This document shows positions 7,734 through 15,303 of a stretch of 20,844 nt of DNA, piece after piece. The notes under the pieces were generated by a model. The model was not told where the DNA came from, did no database searches, and worked only from the letters and a program-made list of their open reading frames with translations. How positions within the stretch are numbered: position 1 is the stretch's first letter; the number at the start of each line of letters is the position of its first letter. Position numbers and translations under genes: made by a program. The stretch covers positions 1-20,844 of the forward strand of contig CAJURV010000035.1 in assembly GCA_910588925.1 (NCBI GenBank), given 5' to 3'. The stretch is from an uncultured Rikenellaceae bacterium (GTDB taxonomy: Bacteria > Bacteroidota > Bacteroidia > Bacteroidales > Rikenellaceae).

Positions 7734-7879
7734 TTTTCGATAAACCGAGCGCAATAAGACGAAGTCTTGATTGCCGAGGCGAGAAAATGTCGAATGAGAT
7801 TCAACGTTTTTGATAAGCCGAGGGCAATGAAACAGTGTTTCGATTGCCGAGGCGAAAAAAACGAGCGAACGTTTATCGA
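7734..7879. repeat. Two-unit 73-bp tandem hairpin repeat with 9-bp inverted ends
   Basis: Unit 1 is 7734-7806 and unit 2 is 7807-7879, period exactly 73. The first 50 bases are alike: GATAA, CCGAG, a hairpin, then GCCGAGGCGA. Hairpin 1 (7751-7774) pairs GCAAT-AAGAC with GTCTT-G-ATTGC. Hairpin 2 (7823-7848) pairs GGCAAT-GAAAC with GTTTC-G-ATTGCC. Both have a 3-nt loop and one unpaired G at the same place. Two stem pairs differ between units by compensatory changes (A-T to G-C, G-C to A-T). The whole array is bounded by TCGATAAAC (7737-7745) and its exact reverse complement GTTTATCGA (7871-7879). It fills the gap between moxR and the DUF58 gene. No U-run follows either hairpin on the operon strand, so it is not a simple terminator. 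Confidence 0.85.
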
Positions 7880-7933
7880 CGGCTATTCCCGGGACATCTT
7901 CTTTCGCACATGGCAAAAAGTTTCAAAAAACCG

Positions 7934-8926
7934 TTAAGGAACCTCTACCGCATTGAGCACCTCGGTGACGATATCTTCCGAAGTGACATTCTCGGCTTCG
8001 GCCTCGTAGGTGAGACCTATGCGGTGGTTGAGCACGTCGTAGGCCACTGCGCGCACATCTTCGGGAATCACATATCCGCGGCGCTTGATGAAAGCGTAGG
8101 CCTTGGCCGCCTTGGCGAGCGATATGCTGGCACGAGGCGAGGCTCCGTAACCGATAAGACTGCTAAGATTATCGAGCTTGCTCTCGCCGGGCTCACGGGT
8201 GGCGAACACTATGTCGATGATATATTTCTCGATCTTCTCGTCCATGTACACCTGAGACACCACGCCGCGCGCCTCTACTATATCTTCCGGTTTTATCACG
8301 TTATCGGCTTTAGGGAATGTGCCCATAAGATTCTGCCGCACTATCATACGCTCCTCCTCGCGCTTGGGATAGCCTATCTTGGCCTTGAGCATGAATCGGT
8401 CGACCTGCGCCTCGGGAAGAGGATAGGTACCCTCCTGTTCGATAGGGTTCTGCGTGGCGAGCACCAAAAACGGCTCCGGCAACTTGTACGTGTCGTCGCC
8501 TATGGTCACCTGACGCTCCTGCATGGCCTCCAACAGCGCGCTCTGCACCTTGGCAGGAGAGCGGTTGATTTCGTCGGCGAGAATGAAATTGGCGAAGATG
8601 GGACCCTTCTTGACTATGAACTCCTCGGTACGCTGGCTATAGATCATGGTACCCAACAGGTCGGCCGGCAACAGGTCCGGAGTGAACTGTATGCGCGAGA
8701 AACGTGCGTCTACGGCCTGCGCGAGGGTGGTAATGGCGAGTGTCTTGGCTAACCCCGGCACACCTTCGAGCAATATGTGGCCTCCCGAGAGCAACCCTAT
8801 AAGCAACGAATCTATAAGGTGACGTTGGCCCACTATCACCTTGCCCATCTCGATATTAAGCATGTCGACGAAAGCGCTCTTGCGCTCGATGCGTTCGCTC
8901 AGCTCTCTGATATCAACATCATTCAT
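7934..8926 (-). CDS. moxR: MoxR family AAA+ ATPase
   Basis: 330 aa. Walker A is GVPGLAKT (55-62) and Walker B is FILADE (114-119). The NPIEQEGTYPLPEAQVDRF block (160-178) holds the sensor-1 Asn and the conserved MoxR arginine region, and a C-terminal lid domain follows. No signal or TM segment is present, so it is cytosolic. MoxR ATPases act as chaperone-like machines with VWA partners (for example, methanol dehydrogenase activation or metal insertion). Here three VWA proteins are encoded downstream. It is the first gene of the Bat operon. The 163 bp upstream have no clear TAnnTTTG box and no clear terminator for the antiporter gene, so transcription may partly come from there. A short direct repeat, TTATTGTT, occurs twice near 8932-8953. 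Confidence 0.95.
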   Translation of the reverse strand: MNDVDIRELSERIERKSAFVDMLNIEMGKVIVGQRHLIDSLLIGLLSGGHILLEGVPGLAKTLAITTLAQAVDARFSRIQFTPDLLPADLLGTMIYSQRTEEFIVKKGPIFANFILADEINRSPAKVQSALLEAMQERQVTIGDDTYKLPEPFLVLATQNPIEQEGTYPLPEAQVDRFMLKAKIGYPKREEERMIVRQNLMGTFPKADNVIKPEDIVEARGVVSQVYMDEKIEKYIIDIVFATREPGESKLDNLSSLIGYGASPRASISLAKAAKAYAFIKRRGYVIPEDVRAVAYDVLNHRIGLTYEAEAENVTSEDIVTEVLNAVEVP

Positions 8927-9089
8927 GTAACTTATTGTTATAATAGTTATTGTTTTTCAAGCTCTACGTGCGACGAACGGCCGCACTTGGGTTAATGCGT
9001 TAATGTAACGCAAAGCGGGAGCATTTATTATATCCGCCCGAAAGTTTTCAACGCATCACACGGATTTTCGGCGACATTCGTCCCCCGCC

Positions 9090-10559
9090 TCAATTAGAGG
9101 TGAGATAATCGACGAAACTGTCTGTCTTCTCCATCTGGTCCGATATTATATAGAGTTTGTCGCCCGACATTATGGCCGTATTGCCGTTGGGTATGAAACT
9201 CTCGCCATCGCGCTCTATCAGCATCACCAAAAGATTGACAGGCACATCCAACGACGAAAGCGTCTGACCCACACAGAACGATCCGGGACGTATGCCCACC
9301 TCCGTCGCGATAGGGTTTTGCGACTCGGAAAGCTCTATGGCCATGCCGCGTATAACGGTGGTGGTAGGTATCATCAGCTCCAGCTTCTCGGCCACCCACA
9401 TGAGCGAGGTGCCCTGCAGCAACACCGACATACATGAGATAAAAAAGACTATATTGAAGATGGTATCGGCATTGGGGGCTCCCACTACTATGGGATAGGT
9501 GGCGAAAAGTATGGGAGAGGCGCCTCTCAGACCGCCCCACGACAACATAAGTTTATCTTTTACGGTAAGGTTTCTGAAAAAGACAGTGGATACGAACACC
9601 GCCACCGGACGGGCTACGAATATCAGGAAAGCCGCCACCAACAGGCCGACTCCGGCGATGGGAGCTATACGCGTGGGATAACACAACAGCCCGAGCAAAA
9701 GGAACATCACTATCTGCATAAGCCACGTGACGCTGCTATAGAACTTAATGACACCCTGCCGACGCGAAAAGCGGCTGTTACCAACCACTATACCTGCGAG
9801 ATACACAGCCATGAAACCGTTACCGCCGAGCTCCTGACAAATGGCGTAGGTGAACATCATCATGGCTATCATCAAAACCGAATAGAGGCCGTCCACATCT
9901 ATGTTTATACGCCGCACTACGAACACCATCGCCTTGGCCATACCGTAACCGACAGCCACGCCTATTGCCATATCTCTGAAGAAATTGGGAATGAGCGACC
10001 AAAACGAAAGATCTGGATTCATAACTACAGACAGGCAACTGATAGTCAGGAAATAGGCCATAGGGTCGTTACTGCCGCTCTCCAGCTCAAGAATGGGACG
10101 CAGATTGTTCTTGAGCGTAGACGACCGCGTACGGAACAGGGAGAATGTCGCAGCGGCATCCGTAGACGAGACGACCGCTCCGAGCAACAGACCGTGCGTC
10201 ACGGAGAAAGGGGGATATATGTAGTGTATGAATATCCCGACAGCCGCCGCAGTTATGGCGACACCCAAGGTAGCGAGCACCACCCCCTCTTTCCACACAG
10301 GCTTTATGTCTTTCATCCTCGTCTCCATACCACCGGAGAACAGCACGAACGACAAGGCTATGACACCTATGAACTGGGTCAGCTCGGCGTCGTCGAAATA
10401 GATTCGGCCTATACCGTCGGTCCCCGCCAGCATCCCGACGAGAATAAATCCCAAAAGCAACGGTATACCGAACCGTGACGACAGCTTGGAGGCCAGAACA
10501 CCAGCGAACAGAAGCACGGAGGCGACAAGCAGTACTAACGAAGTTGCGTCTGCGAACAT
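9090..10559 (-). CDS. nhaP2: CPA1-type K+(Na+)/H+ antiporter with TrkA-C domain
   Basis: 489 aa. About a dozen hydrophobic helices span 1-390, followed by a cytosolic TrkA-C domain (about 400-485, ending IMSGDKLYIISDQ). Diagnostic motifs of the family are SSTDAAAT (131-138) and ESGSNDP (160-166), the latter carrying the ion-binding Asn-Asp pair. The protein exchanges K+ or Na+ for protons at the inner membrane, and the TrkA-C domain probably senses a nucleotide or other ligand. The longer E. coli NhaP2 has an extra CorC/HlyC domain after TrkA-C that is absent here, so transport is likely but the exact ion is not certain. A Bacteroidetes promoter lies about 50 to 80 bp upstream. Downstream, moxR begins 163 bp away on the same strand. 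Confidence 0.9.
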   Translation of the reverse strand: MFADATSLVLLVASVLLFAGVLASKLSSRFGIPLLLGFILVGMLAGTDGIGRIYFDDAELTQFIGVIALSFVLFSGGMETRMKDIKPVWKEGVVLATLGVAITAAAVGIFIHYIYPPFSVTHGLLLGAVVSSTDAAATFSLFRTRSSTLKNNLRPILELESGSNDPMAYFLTISCLSVVMNPDLSFWSLIPNFFRDMAIGVAVGYGMAKAMVFVVRRINIDVDGLYSVLMIAMMMFTYAICQELGGNGFMAVYLAGIVVGNSRFSRRQGVIKFYSSVTWLMQIVMFLLLGLLCYPTRIAPIAGVGLLVAAFLIFVARPVAVFVSTVFFRNLTVKDKLMLSWGGLRGASPILFATYPIVVGAPNADTIFNIVFFISCMSVLLQGTSLMWVAEKLELMIPTTTVIRGMAIELSESQNPIATEVGIRPGSFCVGQTLSSLDVPVNLLVMLIERDGESFIPNGNTAIMSGDKLYIISDQMEKTDSFVDYLTSN

Positions 10560-10607
10560 ATATTTTGTTTTATGTCGTAAATATACTCAATTTCCCGCAA
10601 AAAATAA

Positions 10608-10637
10608 CAAAAATACATGTTTATGACACAATTCAAA
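10608..10637 (-). promoter_or_regulatory. Bacteroidetes-type promoter for the antiporter gene
   Basis: On the minus strand TTTG (10637-10634) is followed after 18 nt by TATTTTTG (10615-10608), which fits the -7 consensus TAnnTTTG and a near-usual spacing (19 is typical). Transcription would start near 10600, giving a leader of about 40 nt before the ATG at 10559. The surrounding DNA is AT-rich. Confidence 0.55.
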
Positions 10638-10773
10638 ACGTTTTCGGCAACACGACATCACAAACTACATACCTATAATTCACGACAGACTATAAACCGA
10701 TGCCACGGTTTTTATATTGACTTCAATGCAGACGCTTGTGCGCTCATGCAGATTTACCTCTCTCGCATTACAT

Positions 10774-10814
10774 AAAAAGCCCTTTTTAATATCGCAATCA
10801 GAAAATTGGGCTTT
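10774..10814 (-). terminator. Possible terminator after the RsmI-type gene
   Basis: On the minus strand AAAGCCC (10814-10808) can pair with GGGCTTT (10782-10776), and the second arm runs into TT (10775-10774). The 25-nt loop is long and the U-run is short, so this is a weak candidate. It lies about 65 bp after the stop at 10879 and overlaps the degenerate repeat. Confidence 0.35.
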
Positions 10815-10840
10815 ATTGCGCTCGACTTAGCGAAGATATT
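10792..10840 (-). repeat. Degenerate inverted copy of the intergenic hairpin repeat
   Basis: Read on the minus strand, the first 28 bases (10840 downward) match 7730-7757 at 24 positions, including the exact 12-mer CGAGCGCAATAA. The outer stem GCAAT / ATTGC with the neighbouring extra G is kept (10794-10798 and 10815-10819). The inner stem has decayed. It is therefore an older or single-unit copy of the element found at 7734-7879. Confidence 0.6.
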
Positions 10841-10878
10841 GCCGCCCGACGAAATGCGTGCTGATAGCAAGGCACGTT

Positions 10879-11589
10879 CTATCTCCCTATTATAAATATG
10901 GTCGGCCTTTTATGGAGCGTCGGGATGTTTGTTTTGCGCCATCCGGCCACGGTGTCGGTGCGTATATACTCCTGCCCGGATGTTATGTCGCATGCTACGG
11001 TGAGGCGTATGGCAGGGGACAGGACTTTCAGTAGGTTGTCCAATAGTTTGTCGTTGCGGTACGGGGCTTCGATGAATATCTGGCTGTAGCCGTCGGCGAG
11101 GGCTGTCCTCTCCATGCGTGCGATGGCTGTGCGTCGTGCGTCGTCCTTTACCGGGAGGTAACCGTTGAATGTAAATGTCTGCCCGGTCAGTCCGGAGGCC
11201 ATAAGCGACATTATTATGGACGATGCGCCTACCAACGGCACCACCTTTATGCCTTTCCTATGCGCCGCCGCCACAAGCTCTGCCCCCGGGTCGGCCACGG
11301 CAGGTACGCCCGCCTCGGACATCAGCCCGATATCGAAGCCGTCGAGCGCCGGACGCAACATCTCCTCTATCTCCTGAGGCGGCGTATGTTCGTTTAGCAC
11401 CGCGAACGATAGCCCGTCTATGTCGATGCCGCGTTTGAGACTGCCTATGAAGCGGCGTGCCGTGCGTAACTCCTCCACCACATAGTGCCGGAGCGATACT
11501 ATAATGTCGCTTACCGCCTCCGGTTGGCTGTAGGAGAGACCGCGTGCGGTGTCGAGCGGAGTGGGTATGAGATAGAGGGTGCCGGGCAT
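10879..11589 (-). CDS. Short RsmI-type SAM-dependent methyltransferase (tetrapyrrole methylase fold)
   Basis: 236 aa. The fold is recognised from TLYLIPTPL at the N-terminus, MSEAGVPAVADPGAELV (90-106), PLVGASSIIMSLMASGL (118-134) and FNGYLP (141-146). All are landmarks of the RsmI branch, which makes the 2'-O-methyl group at C1402 of 16S rRNA. Canonical RsmI is about 280 aa. This shorter form is common in Bacteroidetes, often beside a full-length RsmI elsewhere, so the true substrate here is uncertain. The start is 2 nt after the stop of the upstream FKBP gene, so the two are co-transcribed. It is the last gene of the lptD-side gene run. Confidence 0.8.
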   Translation of the reverse strand: MPGTLYLIPTPLDTARGLSYSQPEAVSDIIVSLRHYVVEELRTARRFIGSLKRGIDIDGLSFAVLNEHTPPQEIEEMLRPALDGFDIGLMSEAGVPAVADPGAELVAAAHRKGIKVVPLVGASSIIMSLMASGLTGQTFTFNGYLPVKDDARRTAIARMERTALADGYSQIFIEAPYRNDKLLDNLLKVLSPAIRLTVACDITSGQEYIRTDTVAGWRKTNIPTLHKRPTIFIIGR

Positions 11590-11591
11590 GG

Positions 11592-12611
11592 TTAATCGTC
11601 CTCCTCTTCGAGTATCTCTATGTCGAATACGAGTGAGTCGAACGGTCTGATGTAGATGCCGTCGCTATTGTTGCCGGTGACGCCGTAACCCCAGTTGTAG
11701 GTGAATACCACAGTCCCTTTTTCGCCGCGTTTCATATTGGTTACCGCCAACATGAAACCCTTTACGAAAGAGTCGCTGTTTCCCTTTACCGACATGGCTT
11801 TGTACGATTTCTCGCTGTCGTATATCTTGTTCTCTCTGGCCACCTTCTCTATGTTGGTGTCGAACACCTTGCCGTCGATGTAACGGCCCGTGTAGAATAC
11901 CTCTACCTCGTCTTCCTCGCCTATGGTCTCTCCTTTTGCCACAGGCTGGGTTATACGTAGATACACGCCCTTCTTGAGAGAGTCGGACACCAGCTTGTCG
12001 AGCTTGTCAGTGGCGTATTCTGTCACCTCTTTCTCGCTTATTTCGGCAGGGTCGTCGGAGGCGTTGTTGAGGCGGAAAGTGCGGTATATGGGAGTGTTTC
12101 CGGAGAGGTCGATGTTACCCTCGAACCCTGTGACATATACCTCCGCGGTGCCCGATCCGTAGCCCCAGCGCGAACTGCAATACATCTCTATGGAGTCGCC
12201 CACGCTCATTTCGGGCAACACTTTGTATACGCCGGAGGTGAGGTCTTGGCTCTCTATGTAGCGGTATATCTCCGGAACGAAATGCGTAAGCTCCGTATAG
12301 GTTCCCAAACGGCGCGCTATATCGCCGTACATGTTGAAGAAGTAGTTGCCTTCCAAGTCGGTGCCTAACCCTGTGAGGTAAATCCAGCTCACCCCGTCGG
12401 TGAGCGATACCTTTTTGGCGTCGGTCCCGGCGGGATATATCTTGTAATAGAGGCCGTCCTCCATCTTGGGGATGTCGGGACGGTTGTTGCGCATCCATCC
12501 GGCCAGCGCCGCCTCTTCCATCGCTATGTCGTCGGTGCCTTTCTGTTCGGCGCACGAGACCAAGACGGCGGCCGTTACGACCGTTACGAATGTTCCGATT
12601 ATCTTATTCAT
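11592..12611 (-). CDS. FKBP-type peptidyl-prolyl isomerase lipoprotein, two-domain
   Basis: 339 aa. A lipoprotein signal ends at VLVSC (Cys20 lipidated). An N-terminal FKBP-like half (about 45-180, with VLPEMSVGDSIEMY and SSRWGYGSG) is followed by a linker and a second FKBP domain (about 225-338). The second domain has VEVFYTGRYIDGKVFDTN (236-253), FVKGFMLAVTNMKRGEKG (282-299) and IRPFDSLVFDIEIL (321-334), the usual FKBP landmarks. The last residues are EEEDD. It should catalyse proline cis/trans isomerisation or act as a chaperone in the periplasm, held to a membrane by its lipid. It overlaps the upstream FKBP gene by 8 nt, a sign of coupled translation. The N-terminal half is divergent and may not be catalytic. 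Confidence 0.88.
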   Translation of the reverse strand: MNKIIGTFVTVVTAAVLVSCAEQKGTDDIAMEEAALAGWMRNNRPDIPKMEDGLYYKIYPAGTDAKKVSLTDGVSWIYLTGLGTDLEGNYFFNMYGDIARRLGTYTELTHFVPEIYRYIESQDLTSGVYKVLPEMSVGDSIEMYCSSRWGYGSGTAEVYVTGFEGNIDLSGNTPIYRTFRLNNASDDPAEISEKEVTEYATDKLDKLVSDSLKKGVYLRITQPVAKGETIGEEDEVEVFYTGRYIDGKVFDTNIEKVARENKIYDSEKSYKAMSVKGNSDSFVKGFMLAVTNMKRGEKGTVVFTYNWGYGVTGNNSDGIYIRPFDSLVFDIEILEEEDD

Positions 12612-13137
12612 GCTTGCGTATCTTTTTTATATCGGCAAATATAGCGATTGTAGTCGATTTTTTCACGATACCCACCAATTTGTTGCCGTATGCCAGTTCG
12701 GAGGGTACGAATATCATGAGCGAATCTTGCACCGAAGCGTTGTTTATGCCTCTTGCGAACCCCTTTATGAGCTCGGTCTCCCCGTATTTCACGGCTAACG
12801 GCTCGAACGACATGTATCGGGTGTCGAACTTTTTCTCTGCGGCCAACGCTGCGATGTTGGTGGCGAACAGAGAGTCCGGTTTGCTGAAAAACGTGTACAT
12901 GGCGTAGTCGATCCACACCGAATCGCCCGGCTCTACGCGCAAGGAGGCTGTAGCGGCCTGCGTGTTGAGGCGGGTGATGAATACGCCGTCGCGTTCCGAT
13001 ACGGGAGTGGTGAGGCTGCCGGTGTACTTGAGTATGCGCTCCCGTTGTGCGCCGTCGCTGTTCTGGTCGTCGCCTTTGTTACAGCCGCATAGTATCGTCG
13101 TAGCGGCAATGAATACCGTCAATAGATCAAGTCTCAT
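12604..13137 (-). CDS. Small FKBP-type peptidyl-prolyl isomerase lipoprotein
   Basis: 177 aa from the ATG at 13137. The reading frame stays open much further upstream, but only this start gives a lipoprotein signal (MRLDLLTVFIAATTILCGC, Cys19), and it overlaps the M3 peptidase stop as ATGA. A single FKBP domain occupies about 64-172, with EPGDSVWIDYAMYTFF, LIKGFARGINNASVQDS and IFVPSELAYGN. The sequence after the lipidated Cys (NKGDD) is acidic, which in some Bacteroidetes marks export to the cell surface; that is only a suggestion here. Expected role: folding of proteins in the periplasm or at the outer membrane. It overlaps the next FKBP gene by 8 nt. Confidence 0.88.
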   Translation of the reverse strand: MRLDLLTVFIAATTILCGCNKGDDQNSDGAQRERILKYTGSLTTPVSERDGVFITRLNTQAATASLRVEPGDSVWIDYAMYTFFSKPDSLFATNIAALAAEKKFDTRYMSFEPLAVKYGETELIKGFARGINNASVQDSLMIFVPSELAYGNKLVGIVKKSTTIAIFADIKKIRKHE

Positions 13138-15254
13138 CGCGTCTGTTTTTTCGAGTCGTCGCCAGTAAGCCCGGTCTTCTCGAGCAAGGCGTCTATCTGC
13201 GGTCGGTGGCCGCGGAATTTCACATAGGTATCCATTTCGGGGTATCTGCCGCCCGAAGCGAGCAACCTGCGGAAAGCGGCAGCCGTCTCTTTGTCGTATA
13301 TGCCTCTCTCCTTGAATAGGGAGTAGGCGTCGGCCTCCAATACCTCGGCCCATTTGTAGCTGTAATATCCTGCCGCATAGCCTCCTGCGAATATGTGCGA
13401 GAACGAGGGCGAGAAATAGCACCCATCTACGGCGGGCATTACCGACGTTTTGCCGGTGGCCTTACGCTCGAATACGCCTACGCTCTCCTCTACGGGTGCG
13501 GTGACGGTGTGCCATGCCATGTCGTTGATGCCGAAACTTAGCTGGCGGCTCGATGCGTAACCGCTCAGGTAGTTGCGGCTATCTACTATCTTGTCTATAA
13601 GCGAGTCGGGGATGACCTCTCCTGTGCGGTAATCTTTGGCCCATAGGGAGAGAAAATCGCGTTCGGTGGCCCAGTTCTCCATTATCTGAGAGGGAAGCTC
13701 CACGAAGTCCCATGCCACGTTGGTGCCCGAGAGCGATGTGTAGCGCCCTTCGGCGAATATGCCGTGCAATGCGTGGCCGAACTCGTGCAAGAGCGTCTCC
13801 ACCTCTCTGAACGTAAGCAGTGACGGGGTGTCGGCGGTAGGTTTGGTGACGTTGGTGACCACGGTTATGTGTGGACGGTCGTCGACACCGGCCATGTGCG
13901 TCAGCTCTTTCATGGGATTCATCCACGCTCCGCCGCGTTTGCTCTCGCGGGGGAAGAAGTCCATGTAGAGTACGGCGAGATAGCTTCCGTCGGTGTCGAA
14001 CACCTCGTATGCCTTGACATCGGGGTGCCATACCTCTATATCCTTATTTTCGCGGAACGTTATGCCGTATAGTTTGCCGGCGAGCAAGAAGAGTGCCTCC
14101 TGCACGCTCTCGAGCCTGAAATAGGGCTTGAGCATACTGTCGCTAAGGGCGTAACGGTCGTTCTTGAGCTTTTCCGACCAGTAGGCGAAATCCCAAGGCA
14201 TAAACTCGCCGTCGTGTCCATTGGCCGATGCGTAGGCGGCTACCTGTTCCACGTCGCGACGGGCGAAAGGCATTGATTTGTCGAGCAGCTCGGCGAGAAA
14301 ATCCTCCACTGTTTTGCGGTCGCCTGCCATGCGCTCCTCCAGCACATAGTCGGCGTAGGTGTCGTAGCCGAGTAGTGCGGCCTTACGGCGTCTGAGGTCG
14401 GCGATGCGTTTGAGTATGGCGGTGTTGTCGTGGCTGCTGCCTTCGGTACAGCGGCTACCGTATGCCTTGTATATCTTCCGGCGCAGATCGCCTCTCGACG
14501 AGAACTGCATGAACGGACCGAAGCTGGGGGCTTGCAGGGTTATGACCCATCCCTCCATGCCGCGCTCCGAAGCCTCCTCTGCGGCCGCTGCTTTCACATA
14601 GTCGGGCAGCCCCGCCAGCTCTTCTTCTTCGGTAAGGTGGAGTATGTAGTCGTTGGTGGCGTCGAGCAGGTTCTTCTCGAAATCGAGGCTTAATGCGCCT
14701 AACTCCTTGTTTATCCTGCCCAGCTCCTTTTTGTCTTCTTGCGAGAGCAGGGCGCCGCCGCGTGCGAACTCCTTGTATGTGTTCTCGAGCAACATGGTTT
14801 GCTCTTCGTCTAATCCGAGAGAGTCGCGTTTGTCGTAGACCGCCTTTATACGTTCGAATAGCTTATGGTTGTGATGTGTGCGGTCGCCCAGTTCGGTGAC
14901 TATCTCGTTAACCTCCATCGCTATCTGTTGCAACGAGTCGGAGGTGTGGGCCGAGTTTAGGTTGAATAGTACGCTGCATGCGAGGCCGAGACGGTCCGAC
15001 GAGTGTTCGAGAGCCTCTATGGTATTGTGGAAGTCCGGCTCGTCGGGGTTGTCGGCGATAGCCTCTATGCCGGCCTGTGTTTCGGCTACGAGCGCGTCCA
15101 CCGCAGGGCGATAATGTTCGAGTTTTATGGAGCTGAACGGGACGGTGTTATGAGGCGTGTCCCATTGGCCGAGAAGCGGATTTTCGTTTTTCATGTCGGT
15201 GCATCCTGTTAAAAGAGCCGCCGTGAATATGGCGACGATATGTTTTATTCTCAT
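13134..15254 (-). CDS. dcp: M3 family zinc metallopeptidase lipoprotein, peptidyl-dipeptidase Dcp-like
   Basis: 706 aa. A lipoprotein signal ends at LLTGC (Cys18). The zinc site is HEFGH (H490, E491, H494) with a third ligand E519 in DFVELPSQIMENW, 29 residues after H490, the same spacing as in E. coli Dcp. The long helical N-terminal half and total length fit the M3A family (Dcp or oligopeptidase A). It removes dipeptides from the C-terminus of short peptides. The lipid anchor implies a periplasmic or surface location, unlike the cytosolic E. coli enzyme. It begins 49 nt after lptD with no promoter box visible in the gap, and its stop overlaps the next start by 4 nt (ATGA), so it belongs to the same transcription run. 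Confidence 0.92.
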   Translation of the reverse strand: MRIKHIVAIFTAALLTGCTDMKNENPLLGQWDTPHNTVPFSSIKLEHYRPAVDALVAETQAGIEAIADNPDEPDFHNTIEALEHSSDRLGLACSVLFNLNSAHTSDSLQQIAMEVNEIVTELGDRTHHNHKLFERIKAVYDKRDSLGLDEEQTMLLENTYKEFARGGALLSQEDKKELGRINKELGALSLDFEKNLLDATNDYILHLTEEEELAGLPDYVKAAAAEEASERGMEGWVITLQAPSFGPFMQFSSRGDLRRKIYKAYGSRCTEGSSHDNTAILKRIADLRRRKAALLGYDTYADYVLEERMAGDRKTVEDFLAELLDKSMPFARRDVEQVAAYASANGHDGEFMPWDFAYWSEKLKNDRYALSDSMLKPYFRLESVQEALFLLAGKLYGITFRENKDIEVWHPDVKAYEVFDTDGSYLAVLYMDFFPRESKRGGAWMNPMKELTHMAGVDDRPHITVVTNVTKPTADTPSLLTFREVETLLHEFGHALHGIFAEGRYTSLSGTNVAWDFVELPSQIMENWATERDFLSLWAKDYRTGEVIPDSLIDKIVDSRNYLSGYASSRQLSFGINDMAWHTVTAPVEESVGVFERKATGKTSVMPAVDGCYFSPSFSHIFAGGYAAGYYSYKWAEVLEADAYSLFKERGIYDKETAAAFRRLLASGGRYPEMDTYVKFRGHRPQIDALLEKTGLTGDDSKKQTR

Positions 15255-15303
15255 TAGGTATATAAACGTTTGCAGAGTGTCGGAGATTGTGCCGCCGGGC
15301 CGT

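Larger units (their letters stand above)
10560..10878. other. 319-bp gene-free region between the methyltransferase and antiporter genes
   Basis: No ORF with protein-like features is seen on either strand. From right to left it holds a degenerate copy of the hairpin repeat (10792-10840), overlapped by a weak terminator-like stem for the gene to the right (10774-10814). A stretch without recognised signals follows (10640-10770), then the antiporter promoter (10608-10637) and its leader. The composition is AT-richer than in the genes. No small RNA family was recognised. Confidence 0.6.

Noticed and set aside
7751..7848. CRISPR-like array
   Set aside because: Only two units, they are tandem with no unique spacers, and no cas genes are present.
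7674..7916. Minus-strand 80-aa open frame across the moxR-DUF58 gap
   Set aside because: It is read straight through the hairpin repeat array and overlaps the DUF58 start. The 73-bp period is not a multiple of three, so the repeat is not organised as codons.
7835..8752. Plus-strand 305-aa open frame opposite moxR
   Set aside because: Antisense shadow of a highly conserved AAA+ gene; its start lies inside the repeat array and no family features are seen.
9000..9055. Short stems GCGTT/AACGC and GCGG/CCGC as a terminator between the antiporter and moxR
   Set aside because: Stems of 4-5 bp, a large loop in the second, and no T-run on the minus strand.
13138..13422. N-terminal extension of the small FKBP frame to 272 aa
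   Set aside because: The extra 95 residues overlap the M3 peptidase in another frame and are Arg-rich. The ATG at 13137 gives a perfect lipoprotein signal and an ATGA junction.
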